DNA from: Phytophthora quininea
Taxonomy: Eukaryota > Oomycota > Peronosporomycetes > Peronosporales > Peronosporaceae
Direction: 5' to 3'
Assembly (NCBI GenBank): GCA_011947345.1
Contig: JAAVTG010000646.1
Coordinates: 1 to 64,000, forward strand
DNA length: 64,000 nucleotides
The position numbers were made by a program, and so were the translations under genes. Positions 32,589 through 43,022 of the stretch are shown here, in pieces. Within the stretch, counting starts at the first letter, position 1. Each line of letters begins with the position of its first letter. Below the pieces are notes generated by a model that saw nothing but the letters and a program-made list of their open reading frames with translations, was not told where the DNA came from and did not search any database.

Positions 32589-33157
32589 TGACCGGGCACA
32601 GTCCGCACGTCCTTGGCCAGCCAGCGCATCGTCTCGGCGAACTTGCCCATGCAGTTGGTGTTGAGGTAGGGCGGGTCGACCAGCACGTAGTCGAAGAAAT
32701 GGTGGAACTTGTCCGGCAGCTCGGTGGGTGTGTTGTAGTCGTAGAACACAAAGTGGCGGCCATACTTTTCGTCGAAGCGGCGGTCGAACTCGAACAAGAA
32801 CACGTTGTCTGCGTGCACGGGCGAGTCGCTCTCCTCCTGGATCTTGAGGAAGTCCCGGTAGGCTGCGGGTGTGCTCACGAAGGCGACGCGCATGTCCTTG
32901 CTGTGGTCGATGGCCTCCTGGGCCAACGCACGACCGGTCTTGTCATCGTACCAGCTAAACGCACACGACACCACTCGAAGGTATCAGCTACTGTTAATGG
33001 GTAGGGCGACGTACGACAGGGAGAACTAGGCCTACAACTGCGAGAGACGAAAGTCCTCGGACACGCCTGCATCCTGCTGTGTCTGGTGGGTCTGCAGATG
33101 CGCCTGCAGCGCCGCCAGAGTGTCCGCGGAGAGTTCGCTCGCAAGGAGAGCATCCAT
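32312..33157 (-). CDS. EFM5-type protein lysine methyltransferase (EEF1AKMT1-like)
   Basis: Predicted SAM-dependent methyltransferase acting on a lysine of elongation factor 1A. The ATG at 33157 begins MDALLASELSADTLAALQAH. Introns are 32955-33035 (81 bp) and 32482-32550 (69 bp), and the splices restore the family motif LSQFWYDD. Further family landmarks are RVAFVSTPAAYRDFL, FEFDRRFDEKYG, FVFYDYNTP and the catalytic DPPYL within FDYVLVDPPYLNTNC. The end is KLSNQFLTYTNYRSDRF plus an acidic tail. About 230 residues, near the usual family length. No frame breaks are visible. Its 3' third is duplicated at 28887-29163 and a diverged whole paralogue follows at 33996-34930 on the same strand. Confidence 0.85.
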
Positions 33158-33995
33158 GGCCGAATGGCTGGTGGAGGCACTGTCTTCTTCTATACAAATT
33201 GAAGTATACTGTATGCAGCACCGACGCACGAGCACCTCGCATACAAATCGACACAACGTCGATGGCAACAAGGGGAGCTGGAGAAGAGATCTCCTGAGCA
33301 GCGAGCCATCGCACGGCCTGCAGCTGTCGATGAACCTGCACAAGGACAAGAAGATCATGGAGTGGTTCATGATACTATGCCACATACGTGAGACGACGAC
33401 AGGAAAGTGGGGGCCATCGCGTTATCTGGAGAAGTGGTCGGACAAAAGGAGTCCATAGAGACTGAAACACCCGTGACGTTCTTGATGAAGAGAGAGTCGA
33501 ACTGGAGTACAAGATCCCGAGTGGCCACAACGCGCTCGTGCTCACTGGGTGGATTGGGAAATGTGCTGGGGAAATGTGGAAGTCCACCACGCCATTGTGC
33601 TGGAGAGAGGAGGAGATGGTGTACCACGGACGATGAGGAAGTTCATCGCGATCATCGGATCCCGCCGGTTATGCACTACGGACCTGTTCGTCATGGCCTC
33701 AGAAGCGGAGCTTATTTGCAGCAAGCTCGAGCTCAAGTGGGGTTTACTGCGCAAGGTCACTGTCTGCGGTGCCATTTCCACCGACGCAGGAGGTGTCAGC
33801 GAAGATCGTCTGGAAAACTCTGGAGCTGTAGCTATTGTGGACTAGGACCGGCCTCGACGCGGCATCGCCACAAGTTCCCTGGAGCAGCTCAACGGCATGA
33901 GCTGAAAATCTCGCGCTCCACCGCTTGTTATTTGATCTCGACGAACATCGGGACATGGTCAAGTCGCTGGCTGCATGTCTTGCCGCTATGCACTC
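33158..33995 (+). other. Unresolved region between methyltransferase paralogues
   Basis: Several plus-strand frames look partly protein-like: VGAIALSGEVVGQKESIETE near 33410, ELEYKIPSGHNALVLTGWIG near 33500, and KFIAIIGSRRLCTTDLFVMA near 33640 ending at 33845. They lie in different frames with no clean introns joining them. It may be a small gene with read errors or introns, or a decayed one. I do not recognise a family and do not propose a single model. Confidence 0.3.
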
Positions 33996-34930
33996 CTACT
34001 CTTCCCGCTCCACGTCGTCGTCGGGCTCCGTGCAAGGGCCAAACCGCTCGGACTCGTAGTTGGTGTACGTGAGCAGGTGGTTGGACAACTTGGACGCGAA
34101 GGTTGGCTTGAATCCCGTGGGGTGAAGCCCAAGTCGGACCGCATCTCCTTCCGCAGCAGTTGGGCTGCATCCAGCCGCACGCATATCGACACAGTTTAGC
34201 CGGCGCAAAGCACTCAAGACGCGACTGACTGACACTCACAGTTGATGAAGGTGGACGGGTTCACGACGCGGTCCTTCTTGCCAGGCACGGACTCGACGTC
34301 CTTGGCCAGCCACCGCATCGTGTCGGAGAACTTGGCCAAGCAGTCAGGGCTCTGCGACAACAAATAAATACCATGCAAGCACAAAAGGTGAGAGACCAAA
34401 GCTGCAGCAACTTGATCTCGACCTCTGCCGAACCAACCAGGTGCGGCGGCTCCATCAGCACGTAGTCGAAGAAGTGGTGGAACTTGTCCGGCAGCTCCGT
34501 GGGCGCGTTGTAGTCGTAGAAGCAAAAGCGGTCGCCGTACTTCTCTCGAACCGGCGGTCGTACTCGAAGATGTAGACGTTGCGGCCCATGGCGGCGCGTT
34601 GGGCCTCGTCCGGCTGCTCCTTCTGGATCTTGAGGAAGTCTCGGTAGGCCGCAGGGGTGCTCACGAAGGCGATTCGGAGCTCCTGGCTGCTGTGGTCGAT
34701 GGCCTCCTGCGCCAACGCGCGTCCGGTGGCTTCGTCGTACCAGCTACAGCGCCCAGGTCAGAAGTTGCCACGCGTGGACCGGTGGAGGAAGCCACGTACA
34801 ATTGCGAGAGGCGAAAGTCCTCCGAGACCGACTCGTGCTCGTCTTCCGTCACCTCCTGGCGGTTCATCAAATGCGCCTGCAGCGCCGCCAACGTCTCCGG
34901 AGACAGCTCGCTCGCCAGCAGCTCGTCCAT
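33996..34930 (-). CDS. EFM5-type methyltransferase paralogue with altered catalytic motif
   Basis: Tandem paralogue of the gene at 32312-33157. The ATG at 34930 begins MDELLASELSPETLAALQAH. Introns are 34744-34799, 34352-34437 and one near 34175-34240. Shared landmarks are RIAFVSTPAAYRDFL, FEYDRRFE, FCFYDYNAP and TYTNYESERF. The catalytic block reads FDYVLMEPPHL, so the family (D/N)PP(Y/F) has become EPPH. Single-base frame changes near 34545 and 34130 (cccc) are probably read errors, because conserved sequence continues in the next frame. It has one more intron than its neighbour. The motif change sits in clean sequence and suggests altered or lost methyl transfer, or a different substrate. 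Confidence 0.7.
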
Positions 34931-35057
34931 GCTCCTCTGCCAATGAAGTTCTGGTAATACTATTGGACGAAACGATCGGCAACAAGCAACACGCGCAAGG
35001 AAGCTTTGGGGGAGAAAGTACATGTACAGCGATGTTATTACGAAGAGCAGCGGCCTG

Positions 35058-35590
35058 CTATTCATCTTCATCGATGGCGTCCATGGGCGTCAATGAGGCG
35101 CGACAGAGCTGCGTCATCTCCCTCGAGAATGGCACTCGTTTGCCCGAGACCGTGACGCTCGTGACGCCGGCGAACTCGGCGGGGATCTGGATCAAGCCCG
35201 GCTTGCTGCCGGCGCTGCTGTTTCTCCTCTTTGTCTGGCAGACGCACTTGGGTCCGACACCAAAGAGTTTGCGCCACAGGGTGCGGTGTAGCTGCGGCAT
35301 TTCGGCAGCGTTGGCGTTCTGCTTGGCCTCGCCGGTGGTGCCGGCGGCGACGCACCTCTGCTTGCGGCGCTGCATAAAGTCCTTGGCGCCGCAGGTGCAC
35401 GGCAGCGCTTCCTTCTCCAGTCGAGCCTGGACGAGCGCGATGGATGGCGGCGGGAGCATGGCAATGGCTGAAGACTGGCGGTGCTTTCGGGTTGGCTGTG
35501 TGGAGATTCTAGAGTGACCTGCTTGCCGTCGACGCACGGACACGCCAGGCGGGGCTGCAAGCGAGCCTTGCCGCCACCGGACACACTCAT
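35058..35590 (-). CDS. Small cysteine-motif protein, unknown family
   Basis: The ATG at 35590 gives MSVSGGGKARLQPRLACPCV. A GT/AG intron (about 35409-35521) splices in phase to ARLEKEALPCTCGAKDFMQR. The rest is basic then mixed, ending TPMDAIDEDE at 35058. Paired CPC and CTC motifs, a later C and the QRRKQRC stretch could make a small zinc-binding module. About 140 residues. I do not recognise the family. It is divergent from the methyltransferase paralogue's upstream region and about 350 bp from the LTR retrotransposon. Confidence 0.5.
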
Positions 35591-35941
35591 CTCTTGCCTC
35601 GTCTTTGCCGGGAATGCGCGCTATGTGAGTAAAGCCCAGCGTCTCCGCCTCCGAAGTCGGTCCGATTGGCTGGAGGCAAGCTGCGAGCCGTCCAACCTCG
35701 CCGACTTGAGCGCAGCGGCGGGCTTTCCACCGCTCCAGATCTGGTGCTGCGATCCAGCTCGCAGCGGCAGCTTGCCAGCCCCAAACAGGCAGCAGCTCGT
35801 CGCGGCCGCCGCTGGAATCTTGCCGTCGCCGCGAGATGTGACAGGCGACGCGCCACTCTTCTTCCGCTGTGCGTGTGCCCGCAAGACCGGGTCTCTCATG
35901 CGCGGTGCGGCTGAGTGTACTCTCGAGCCTCCGTTGAGTGT
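35591..35941. promoter_or_regulatory. 5' flank of the cysteine-motif gene
   Basis: About 350 bp between the start codon at 35590 and the retrotransposon. A minus-strand open frame (from the ATG near 35900, MRDPVLRAHAQRKKSG) ends with TAG at 35621 before the gene and has no recognisable motif, so it is probably not coding. Confidence 0.3.
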
Positions 35942-35946
35942 GGTCG

Positions 35947-36232
35947 TGTCACGTGGTAGTGTTTGTAGTAGCAGGAAAACTGTCAACTGAGTGTATTTGC
36001 TGTTGGTTAAGACTTATTGGTCTGCTCTTGCGCCCCCGTGGACTCCTTGGTTCTTTTGGCACTGTTCTTCAACGTCAACCAACCGCAATCTACAACTACA
36101 CATGTATGTGGCCGGACTCAGCCACTACCATACAACGTACATTTAGTTTACCATCGTTTCGGATGCCCAGCCGTGCTGCACGACAGTATGACTCAGACTC
36201 GCTCTTCATCCATCATGTGCGGCCGACTCACA
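35947..36232 (-). repeat. 3' LTR (left copy)
   Basis: 286 bp, tgtcacgtgg to ccgactcaca on the plus strand. It differs from the other LTR only at the a/g in aagactt(a/g)ttgg. The pol reading frame runs into it and ends at 36206. The internal sequence next to it (gtctcctccac on the plus strand, purine-rich on the coding strand) is the likely polypurine tract. Confidence 0.92.
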
Positions 36233-38623
36233 GTCTCCTCCACGCTGATGCTTGCAGGGACGCACGCGACGCACGCTAACCGTCTCAAGGAATCGTCCCT
36301 TGTCTAGTGTCAGCGTCCCATGTTCTTGAATTGCGACCACTTGGAATGGTCCGTCAAACAGTGGAAGCATCTTGCTCTGCACGCCCCCATCGCGCCGAAG
36401 CAATACCATATCCCCGGACGATACTTCCAGTCTACCCGTCCGCGATTCTCACGCTCGTTGTGAGTGCGTACTTGCTGTAACTTGCGCTGATGTTCTGCAG
36501 TCCAATCCGTCTTGTGCGCGATGTCCACGAGCATATCACGCCCGAACGCAAGTTGGGCCGGTGACGCTTTTATCATGGCGTGGTTGGAGGCCCTGATCGC
36601 GAAGGTCGTGTTGTGGAGAAAAGCTTCCCACTCCTGTGCCGTGTTGATTTCTTTTGTACGCATCTTCTCACCAATCACGCGGTGAACACGTTCGATGATT
36701 GCGTTTGCTTGTGGATTACGCGTCGTTGTTGGGATGGCTTCAATTCCGTAGCTTTCGAGTAGTTCCGCGAACTCGAGTTTGAACTCACTTCCACCATCAT
36801 GAATACAACGCACGGGCCTAGGGTATCTGTACAACCAATGGCGGTCCACGAGGAAGGCAGCCTCGGCACTGTTGGGGTTCACCACGGGCAGCAACTCTAT
36901 CAGTCTGGTGGTAGCTGTGTCAATTATAGAGAGTGCCCTGAATTTCTGCGAGCCGTACGGCCCGATTGAGTCAACAGCGATTTCAAACCATGGCCAGACT
37001 TCCACAGTCTTCGGCGGTAGTTTGCCGTAGCGTACGGTTGGGTGCTTCGCTTTTAAGCACTTCATGCAGCCATCAACTAGCTTCTTCACGTCTTTTTCCA
37101 TGCCTTCCCATTGAAAAACTTGGGCGATAGTATTCTTCATTGTCGCGGCTCTAGGATGAATCAGCCATTCATGGTATGTTTTCAACAGCGACTCCCGAAT
37201 GCTCTTCGGTACGGCTACCTTGTGCGTCAGAGGGTGTGCCAGCACTTGTACACCGCCGATTTCCTTCTTCTCCGCCGGTCCGATAATGCCTTCGGTCTTC
37301 TGCGCTGCTGCTAGTACTCGTAGGTCCATCGTAAACAGCTCTGTCTCGGCCGCAGCCATCGTGTTTGCTGGTGCATTGCGTCTCTGGCTGTTGGCAACCT
37401 TTCGTATGTCATCCTGCAGTCCAGTCTTCTCCAGGCCGGACCCATTTCCCGCGTCCATCGGCAGGCGCGAAAGCGCATCATCGACGACGTTCTGCTCGCC
37501 GGGTACGTAGTGGAACATTGGTCCGAACTCCTCAACCTCGAACCTCCATCTCATCATGTATACGTCATGAAATGTGGAGTAGGTGAGGTTCAAATGGTCC
37601 GTATGTAGGTGGAGCTCTTGACCGAGCAGTAGGCTTCGGAACTCTCTTAGAAGCAGTACAATGCTGAGGAGTTCCAGTCGATTGGCCGGGTAAGAAGTTT
37701 GCGCTTGGTTACACTTTTTGACCAGTATGCTAACGGCTTGTTCTTCTGCGTGATCACGGCACCAAGCTGCAGTTTGGATGCGTCTGTGAAGACATGGTAC
37801 GCTACACCAGTCTCTGGAAATGCCAGCATCACTGCCTCCCGTAGGCACTGCTTCACTCGTTCGAAAGCTGCGTCATGCTGCTGGGTCCAGCGAAATGGCT
37901 GTGCTGGAGATGTCAGCTGGGTCAGCGGTGCCAGCATCTCGACACGTCGGGGCATCATGTCGCGGTAAAAATTTACCATGCCGACGAACCGGCGTAGCTC
38001 GCGACGTGTCCTCGGTGGTGCAATTGCTGATATCGCCGCCACCTTGTTCGGCATCGCAGCGATACCCTCAGTGGTGAGTTGGAAACCGAGATATTCAATC
38101 GTCGCAGCACACACCTTGCTCTTCTTGGGGTGAAGTGTCAGGCCCGCGTTCTGCAGACGCCTAAAGCCTTCGCGCAGGTGCTGCCGGTGCTCTTCAAAGG
38201 AGCTTGAAAATACCAATATATCGTCCAGATACACGCGAACGTACTCCAGGTCACCCAGCAAGTCGTTCATCGCTGCTTGGAATTCATCAGGGGCCGTCGA
38301 TACCCCCATCGGTAGTCTTCGGAACACGAATTTCCCGAGAGGCGTCGTGATGGTGGTCGCTCTGCGGTTGCGCTCAGCTAGCACGCAGGCGTAGTAACTC
38401 ATCGGCACATCAAATACTGACTTGTACTTGAGCTTTGGCAGTGATCGGAGCAGCTCCTTGACGTCCTTATTGAGGTAGAAGTGACGTCGCAGCTTCTTGT
38501 TCAGCTTGCGGATGTCGTACAGCAACCGAACAGAGCCATCCTTTTCGGAATGACGAAGGCCGGTGACGCCCAGTCCGAGGAAGAGTCTCGCTTCAGCACA
38601 CCAATGTCGATGAGTCGTTGAAT
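36206..38623 (-). pseudogene. pol: reverse transcriptase, RNase H and integrase
   Basis: Minus-strand polyprotein, main part. RT: SVRLLYDIRKLNK, LGKFVFRRLPMGVSTAPDEF and the catalytic VRVYLDDILVF. RNase H: YHVFTDASKLQLGAVI and HLHTDHLNLTY. Integrase: zinc-binding H-x4-H in HEWLIHPRAA and C-x2-C in DGCMKCLKAK, then D-D-E residues in FEIAVDSIGPYG, RCIHDGGSEF and NPQANAIIERVH. Frame changes near 38545 (aaaa), 37715 (aaaaa) and 36440 lie in or near homopolymers with the domains intact on both sides, so the true copy may be open. The stop is inside the LTR. The 5' part of pol lies beyond the Harbinger insertion at 41220-41477. Confidence 0.85.
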
Positions 38624-38781
38624 GGGCGGTTCCTAAAAACTCAAAATGGTTGTAGCAAATTCGTGGCAAAAACGGGCGAGAATTTGGTCGTACTAGTTTG
38701 GCGAGCCTCCTGAAAACACAGTTTGCTCCGCTCATATCCTGAGGACACAGTTCGAATCTAGAGACTTGCTCGCCCGCATCG

Positions 38782-39952
38782 ATGGCATTCACCACTGTCG
38801 CTCTCCTCCTAGCTGCTGCTCAACGCCGACGAGCGTCTCGCCGAAGACAAGACTTCCGCTCAAGGCTAAGCAGGCGTCAACGCCGCCGCCGTTACCGTCG
38901 CGTGATTCGTGTCGCGCTTCAGTGGCCACGCATGGCTGGTTTTGCTGCACTCTACGGTTCTGGAAACGACCAGTCGCTCATCACTTTAACGGGGTTAGAT
39001 CACGATACTTTCCGGTATCTGCTCAACGCCTTCGAGCCGCTCTTCACGACGTATATGCCCTACGGACCGTCTGGTGCTGCTATCCGTCGAGTTCGTGACC
39101 ACACGCGCGGGCGCCCACGTCTTCTAAATGCTACACAGTGCCTAGCTCTCGTGTTAGCGTGGACACGAACCCGTGGAAGCGAGTTCACGTTGTGCATCAT
39201 GTTTGGAGCTACGGCAAGCGTGTGCTCGCTGTTCATTCGCTTTGGGCGCAGAATTCTTGTAAGGGTTCTCTCAAAGGATGCCAACGCTGTCGTAAAGATG
39301 CCAGACCACTCGATAGTACAAGGATATCAAGCAGCAATTCATCGCCGGCACTCTCGGCTGCGCGATGTATTCGCGGTTGCTGATGGACTCAAGTTATATC
39401 TTCAACAGAGCGGGAACTGCACCATACAAAATATTTTCTATAACGGTTGGAAGCATGATCACTACGTAGGAAATGTGCTCGTGTTTGTACCCGAGGGGAC
39501 TATTGTGGCTTGCGCATTGAATGCGCCTGGATCTCTCCACGACTCCCAAATAGCAGAATGGAGTGGTGTCTACCAGAAGTTGGAAGCTGCATACGAGTTA
39601 TACGGTCATCGGTGTGTCGTCGACTCTGCTTTTGCTGCTGGAGATTATCCTTTCCTGATTAAGTCTAGCCAAGATTATTTGGGGGCTGCATCAACGGCTT
39701 CGGACGTGGAAATGTTACAACAGGCAACATCAGCACGACAAGCGGCTGAGGGGGATGAGAGCCTTTCAAAGCTCATTTCCAAGACTCAAAGATCGTCTTG
39801 AATACGAGGAGCGAGGAGAACGGCGGCTTATTTTGGATGCATGTGTATTACTCTTCAACCTTCGAGCGAGATTGATTGGTATCAATCAACTGCGCTCTGT
39901 CTACATGCCCACTTTAGAGCGGAATGCGCTCCACCTGCTTCACAGGAATTAG
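38782..39952 (+). CDS. Harbinger transposase (DDE_4 type)
   Basis: The ATG is at 38782 (MAFTTVALLLAAAQRRRAS). A basic N-terminus is followed by TGLDHDTFRYLLNAFEPLF, then the catalytic core: ADGLKLYLQQSG (first D), NAPGSLHDSQIAEW (second D region) and CVVDSAFAAGDYPFLIK. The last segment, MRAFQSSFPRLKDRLEYEE with the conserved terminal helix, is in a different frame after a change at ggggg near 39750, a likely one-base read error. The total is about 390 residues, normal for the family. It cuts and joins the element ends, probably needing the Myb-like partner for nuclear import and end binding, as known for Harbingers. Confidence 0.85.
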
Positions 39953-41013
39953 CTAGTCTCTTGGTTGGGCTTTGTTGCCTTGGCAACTCCGCAAAAGCTG
40001 TGGCCAGCAGTTCCAATAAACGGTTGCTTCTCTCTCGATCATCAGCTCGGTCTTGTTCACGCTGGCGACGGTCTTCTTCACGCCAACGCTCCTGCTGCTG
40101 ACGATTAATCTCTCTTTGGCGCTGTTCTTGAGCCAGCATCAAGCGTGCAAGCGATAAGATATCATCGCCGTCGTTGTCGTGGGGTGCACGATTTTGACGA
40201 GGTGCCACCAATGGGCGTGCTATACCAGCAACAGGGGCATCGTCTGCATCATACTCCTCGTCCTCAAATATCTCCTCGGCATCCTCAGCAATGTCATCAT
40301 GTCATCTCCTCTAGCCAGGTCAGCTCTTTGAGTAATCGCGTTTGCTATTTGGATGGCACGAGCAACATCGTCGGGCATGTGAGGGTTCCCCGTTCCCATG
40401 TTGGTCTTGTAGAGTTTGGCGAATTTTCGGCGCAGGCTTTCGACGGTGCGGTCAACGCCGGGGTTTCTCTCGTTGAGGCGGCGAGCCACAGTCTCCCATT
40501 CATCCCGCCCAATTGGTTTTATGGCTTCGACCAAGTCTAGCAGCCCGTCAATTTCGATTCTTGTAAAGCCGCTTCCTCTAGCCGCGCGAGCAAGGTTGCG
40601 TCTACGCCGTGGACGTCGCGCAGTTGGTGCCGCTGTCGTCGCAGGCTGCTCGTCGACTGTAGTTGAGGCCACGGATGCTTCCTCCGAAGCCGAACTGGAT
40701 GGCGGCGCTTGTCCATCAGCAGGTGACGGTGCAGGTGTCGGTGCTTCTTCTTGGGCAGGAGCAGGGCGTGTAGCTTGGGTTGGTATGGCGGGGGCTCCAC
40801 AGCAGCTGAAGCTGAATCAACTGGCGCAGTTGGTGGAGTCGTCGAGTCGGGTGTGCCCGCAAGAGTTGACGATATTGCAAAGCTCGCAGAAGTCGATTGC
40901 GGCTGCAGCGACGGATCTGGAGTCAACTGCGTGAGCGGCATGTCAAAGCTGGGCATTTGAAGTGCGAAATCCTGCGGAGTAGCCGAAGGCTGCGTGAGAG
41001 GCACGAGCACCAT
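39882..41013 (-). CDS. Harbinger Myb/SANT-like accessory protein
   Basis: Partner gene of the transposase on the opposite strand, overlapping its 3' end by about 70 bp. The ATG at 41013 begins MVLVPLTQPSATPQDF. The N-terminus is Pro/Ser/Thr-rich. A basic stretch (ARRPRRRRNLARAARGSG) leads into a trihelix SANT-like domain: FTRIEIDGLLDLVEAIKPIG, DEWETVARRLNERN and ESLRRKFAKLYKT. An acidic region and a charged coiled coil (RWREEDRRQREQDRADDRE) end it. Frame changes near 40790 (ccccc) and 40305 interrupt it. The first is a homopolymer; the second, in a gatg-rich stretch, is not. Role by family: end recognition and transposase recruitment. Confidence 0.75.
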
Positions 41014-41219
41014 GGCAGCCCATGCGTGCTTTAGCGATGATCTCGAAGTGAGCGCGTGTCTTTGATGAATAGTACGTTGTATCAATCTGTCAGGGTGGTT
41101 GCCACCCCGTACAGAATTCCCTCCACGAGCCAATTTGGCACGTGAAAACAGTTGCACTCCGACTTTTTATGAAAGCTTTGGTATGAGCAATTTGCGATTT
41201 GAGTTTTCAGGAACAGCCC

Positions 41220-41477
41220 AATTTCGTTGCGGAACGCTTCGTAGTATGCACGTGGCACCGGATATGGCCGGCATGTCACAGGCTCTGCATCTGGTAGAAG
41301 GGGTAGCACGTAGGGTCTGCGCTTCATCGTTCCAAGTTTACCTGAGAACAAGTCGCTGAGCTCGTGCACTAGCTGTAGTATCAACTCGAGTTGCTGCGGC
41401 TCCAGGTCCTTACCCTCGATCATGTCCTCCAGCGGAGTTGGGGCGTGGTCCTCGGCCTGGATCTCAGCGCGGCATTC
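41220..41477 (-). pseudogene. pol, 5' segment upstream of the Harbinger
   Basis: Continuation of the retrotransposon pol towards its N-terminus: AEIQAEDHAPTPLEDMIEG, ELSDLFSGKLGTMKRRPYV and VTCRPYPVPRAYYEAF, the stretch that precedes the RT palm in Gypsy elements. It is cut on the left by the Harbinger and on the right by the Merlin. No aspartic protease motif (DTG/DSG) is visible in it. Confidence 0.8.
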
Positions 41478-43022
41478 GGCTCTCCTCAAGGAGAGCTCCG
41501 GTTTTTGCTATTGTCAACTTCTATTGTGAAATTTGCGAGAAAACATTTTAATGAAAAATGTATTATGATAAATTATGAACCGTGTTTTTGAATTAGCTGC
41601 ATTAACCCACTCATGATCTGAGCTGTTGACGCCTTCTTAGGGAAATACCAGCATCTCCAAATGTACTCGTCGATGTATCCGTTCAATTCGGATTTTTTCA
41701 TACCGTGCATGATCTTGATATGGCGCTTGATATGAATTTCCCACAGGCCTTCTATAGTGTTTGTGTGCGTGCCGTCGTCTGGGTTAACGTAGTTTTCGGT
41801 GTGGTTGACATATTTGTGGTTGTAACTCATGTCAGCTAGCTTGGGGTTGTTGGCTAGAGTACGCAGCCTGGTGCCCTGCTTTGTTTTCCTTTCAGTCACG
41901 TACGTCGCGAACATATCGGAGTGAATTGTAGTGCTGTAGAAACAGATTTTTAGAAACCGCTTTTCCATATTCAAAACAAATAAAAAAACTTACCCAGGCT
42001 TAATAAATTTCCGGATGATTGGAAATATGCTTTCCTGCGTTCGGTCATCATCGACAAACCGCGCAAACCACTGGCCGGTTGAGCGGTCTACACCTCCAAA
42101 CAACCAGTAGTCAGGGTACTGCCGGCCACGCTTATACTTGCTCTTCTTCTTCATGCTAGTCTCATCTATTTCGACAATATGGCCTACACCTCCAATCTAT
42201 AAAAAAAAGATTAGTAGCATACAAACTTACAGTAAAATAAAACACAATTACCTGGAAACTGTCTTTTCGAAGTTGCTTTGAGCACAGGCAGCGCACGAAA
42301 GCGCTCCACTCATACGCCGTTGTCTCGGACACGTCGGCGATTTCGGCAATCTGAGCTAGCTTTAACCGCATGCACCAGGCGCACAGCAAGCGTGCAACCT
42401 GCCCGAGCGACAGCTTCGTGCCCGAGAGCCAAGTGTTTGTTAGCATACTAATACAGACTTCTTTACCGTTTTCATGCTTTTTACTCTTGCTACATCTCCA
42501 CGTCGGCTTCCTAGCCGACGCTTTGACGCGCATGAGCTGCCTGCATCCTGGGCAGAACATCTTCCGCTCCAGGACGCCTGCTTCTTGCCACCACCTCACA
42601 GCCCCCACCTCATCCGCTGTCAATGCAATGACGGCGTTGAGATCGTACTGTTCGGTAGGGAGGAGGGCGTAGTGGTGGCTCGGGTGGCTGGACATGGGGG
42701 CTGGAGGGGAGGTGGGCTGAGGCTTGGGGGACTGGTCACTGGAAATCGTAAAATGACTTGAGGAGGACGAGTGGGTGGTTGCTAACCACTGGTTGGTGTG
42801 AGAGCAATAAAACCGGAACTATACTTTTAAAGCATACAAACAGCAAGTGTAAGAACAATTGCTTTTTAGTTCCCGAGGCTAAAAACCGGAGCAATACTTG
42901 TGAATTTACCGAACAAACTAATGTACGTCATATGCTGGTCGAGAGTACAAAACACCTTTTCTCGCAAATTTCACAATAGAAGTTGACAATAGCAAAAACC
43001 GGAGCTCTCCTTGAGGAGAGCC
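41478..43022 (-). mobile_element. Merlin (ISXO2-like) DNA transposon nested in gag/pol
   Basis: 1,545 bp with perfect terminal inverted repeats of about 66 bp starting ggctctcctcaaggagagct. The repeat begins with its own small hairpin (ctctcct ca aggagag). On the coding strand the flanks are gtgaatcgc and gaatgccgc. This looks like a 9-bp target duplication with two bases lost on one side, which would fit Merlin's 8-9 bp, but it is not clean. One spliced transposase gene fills the interior. Confidence 0.88.
41573..42695 (-). CDS. Merlin transposase (ISXO2-like DDE)
   Basis: The ATG is at 42695 (MSSHPSHHYALLPTEQYD) and the stop at 41573. Two introns, 42197-42251 and about 41940-41994, splice in frame. 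In order: a zinc ribbon (MFCPGCRQLMRVK ... TWRC), a helix-turn-helix (LAQIAEIADVSETTAYEW), then the DDE core with D in GHIVEIDETSMKKKS, D in TTIHSDMFATYV and E in HTNTIEGLWEIH, followed by IHIKRHIKIMHG. About 318 residues with no frame break or stop, so the protein looks intact. With the perfect ends this is a candidate for a recently active element. Confidence 0.88.

Larger units (their letters stand above)
38624..41219 (+). mobile_element. PIF/Harbinger DNA transposon nested in pol
   Basis: 2,596 bp bounded by imperfect inverted repeats (gggcggttcctaaaaactca at the left, the complement of gggctgttcctgaaaactca at the right) and a 3-bp target duplication aat (38621-38623 and 41220-41222). Removing the element plus one aat joins the two parts of the retrotransposon pol frame without a break. 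It encodes the two proteins expected of Harbingers: a DDE transposase on the plus strand and a Myb/SANT-like protein on the minus strand. Confidence 0.92.

Noticed and set aside
35621..35946. C-terminal part of the acyl-CoA synthetase beyond the retrotransposon
   Set aside because: No frame on the far side of the target duplication shows the expected synthetase motifs; the gene appears truncated there.
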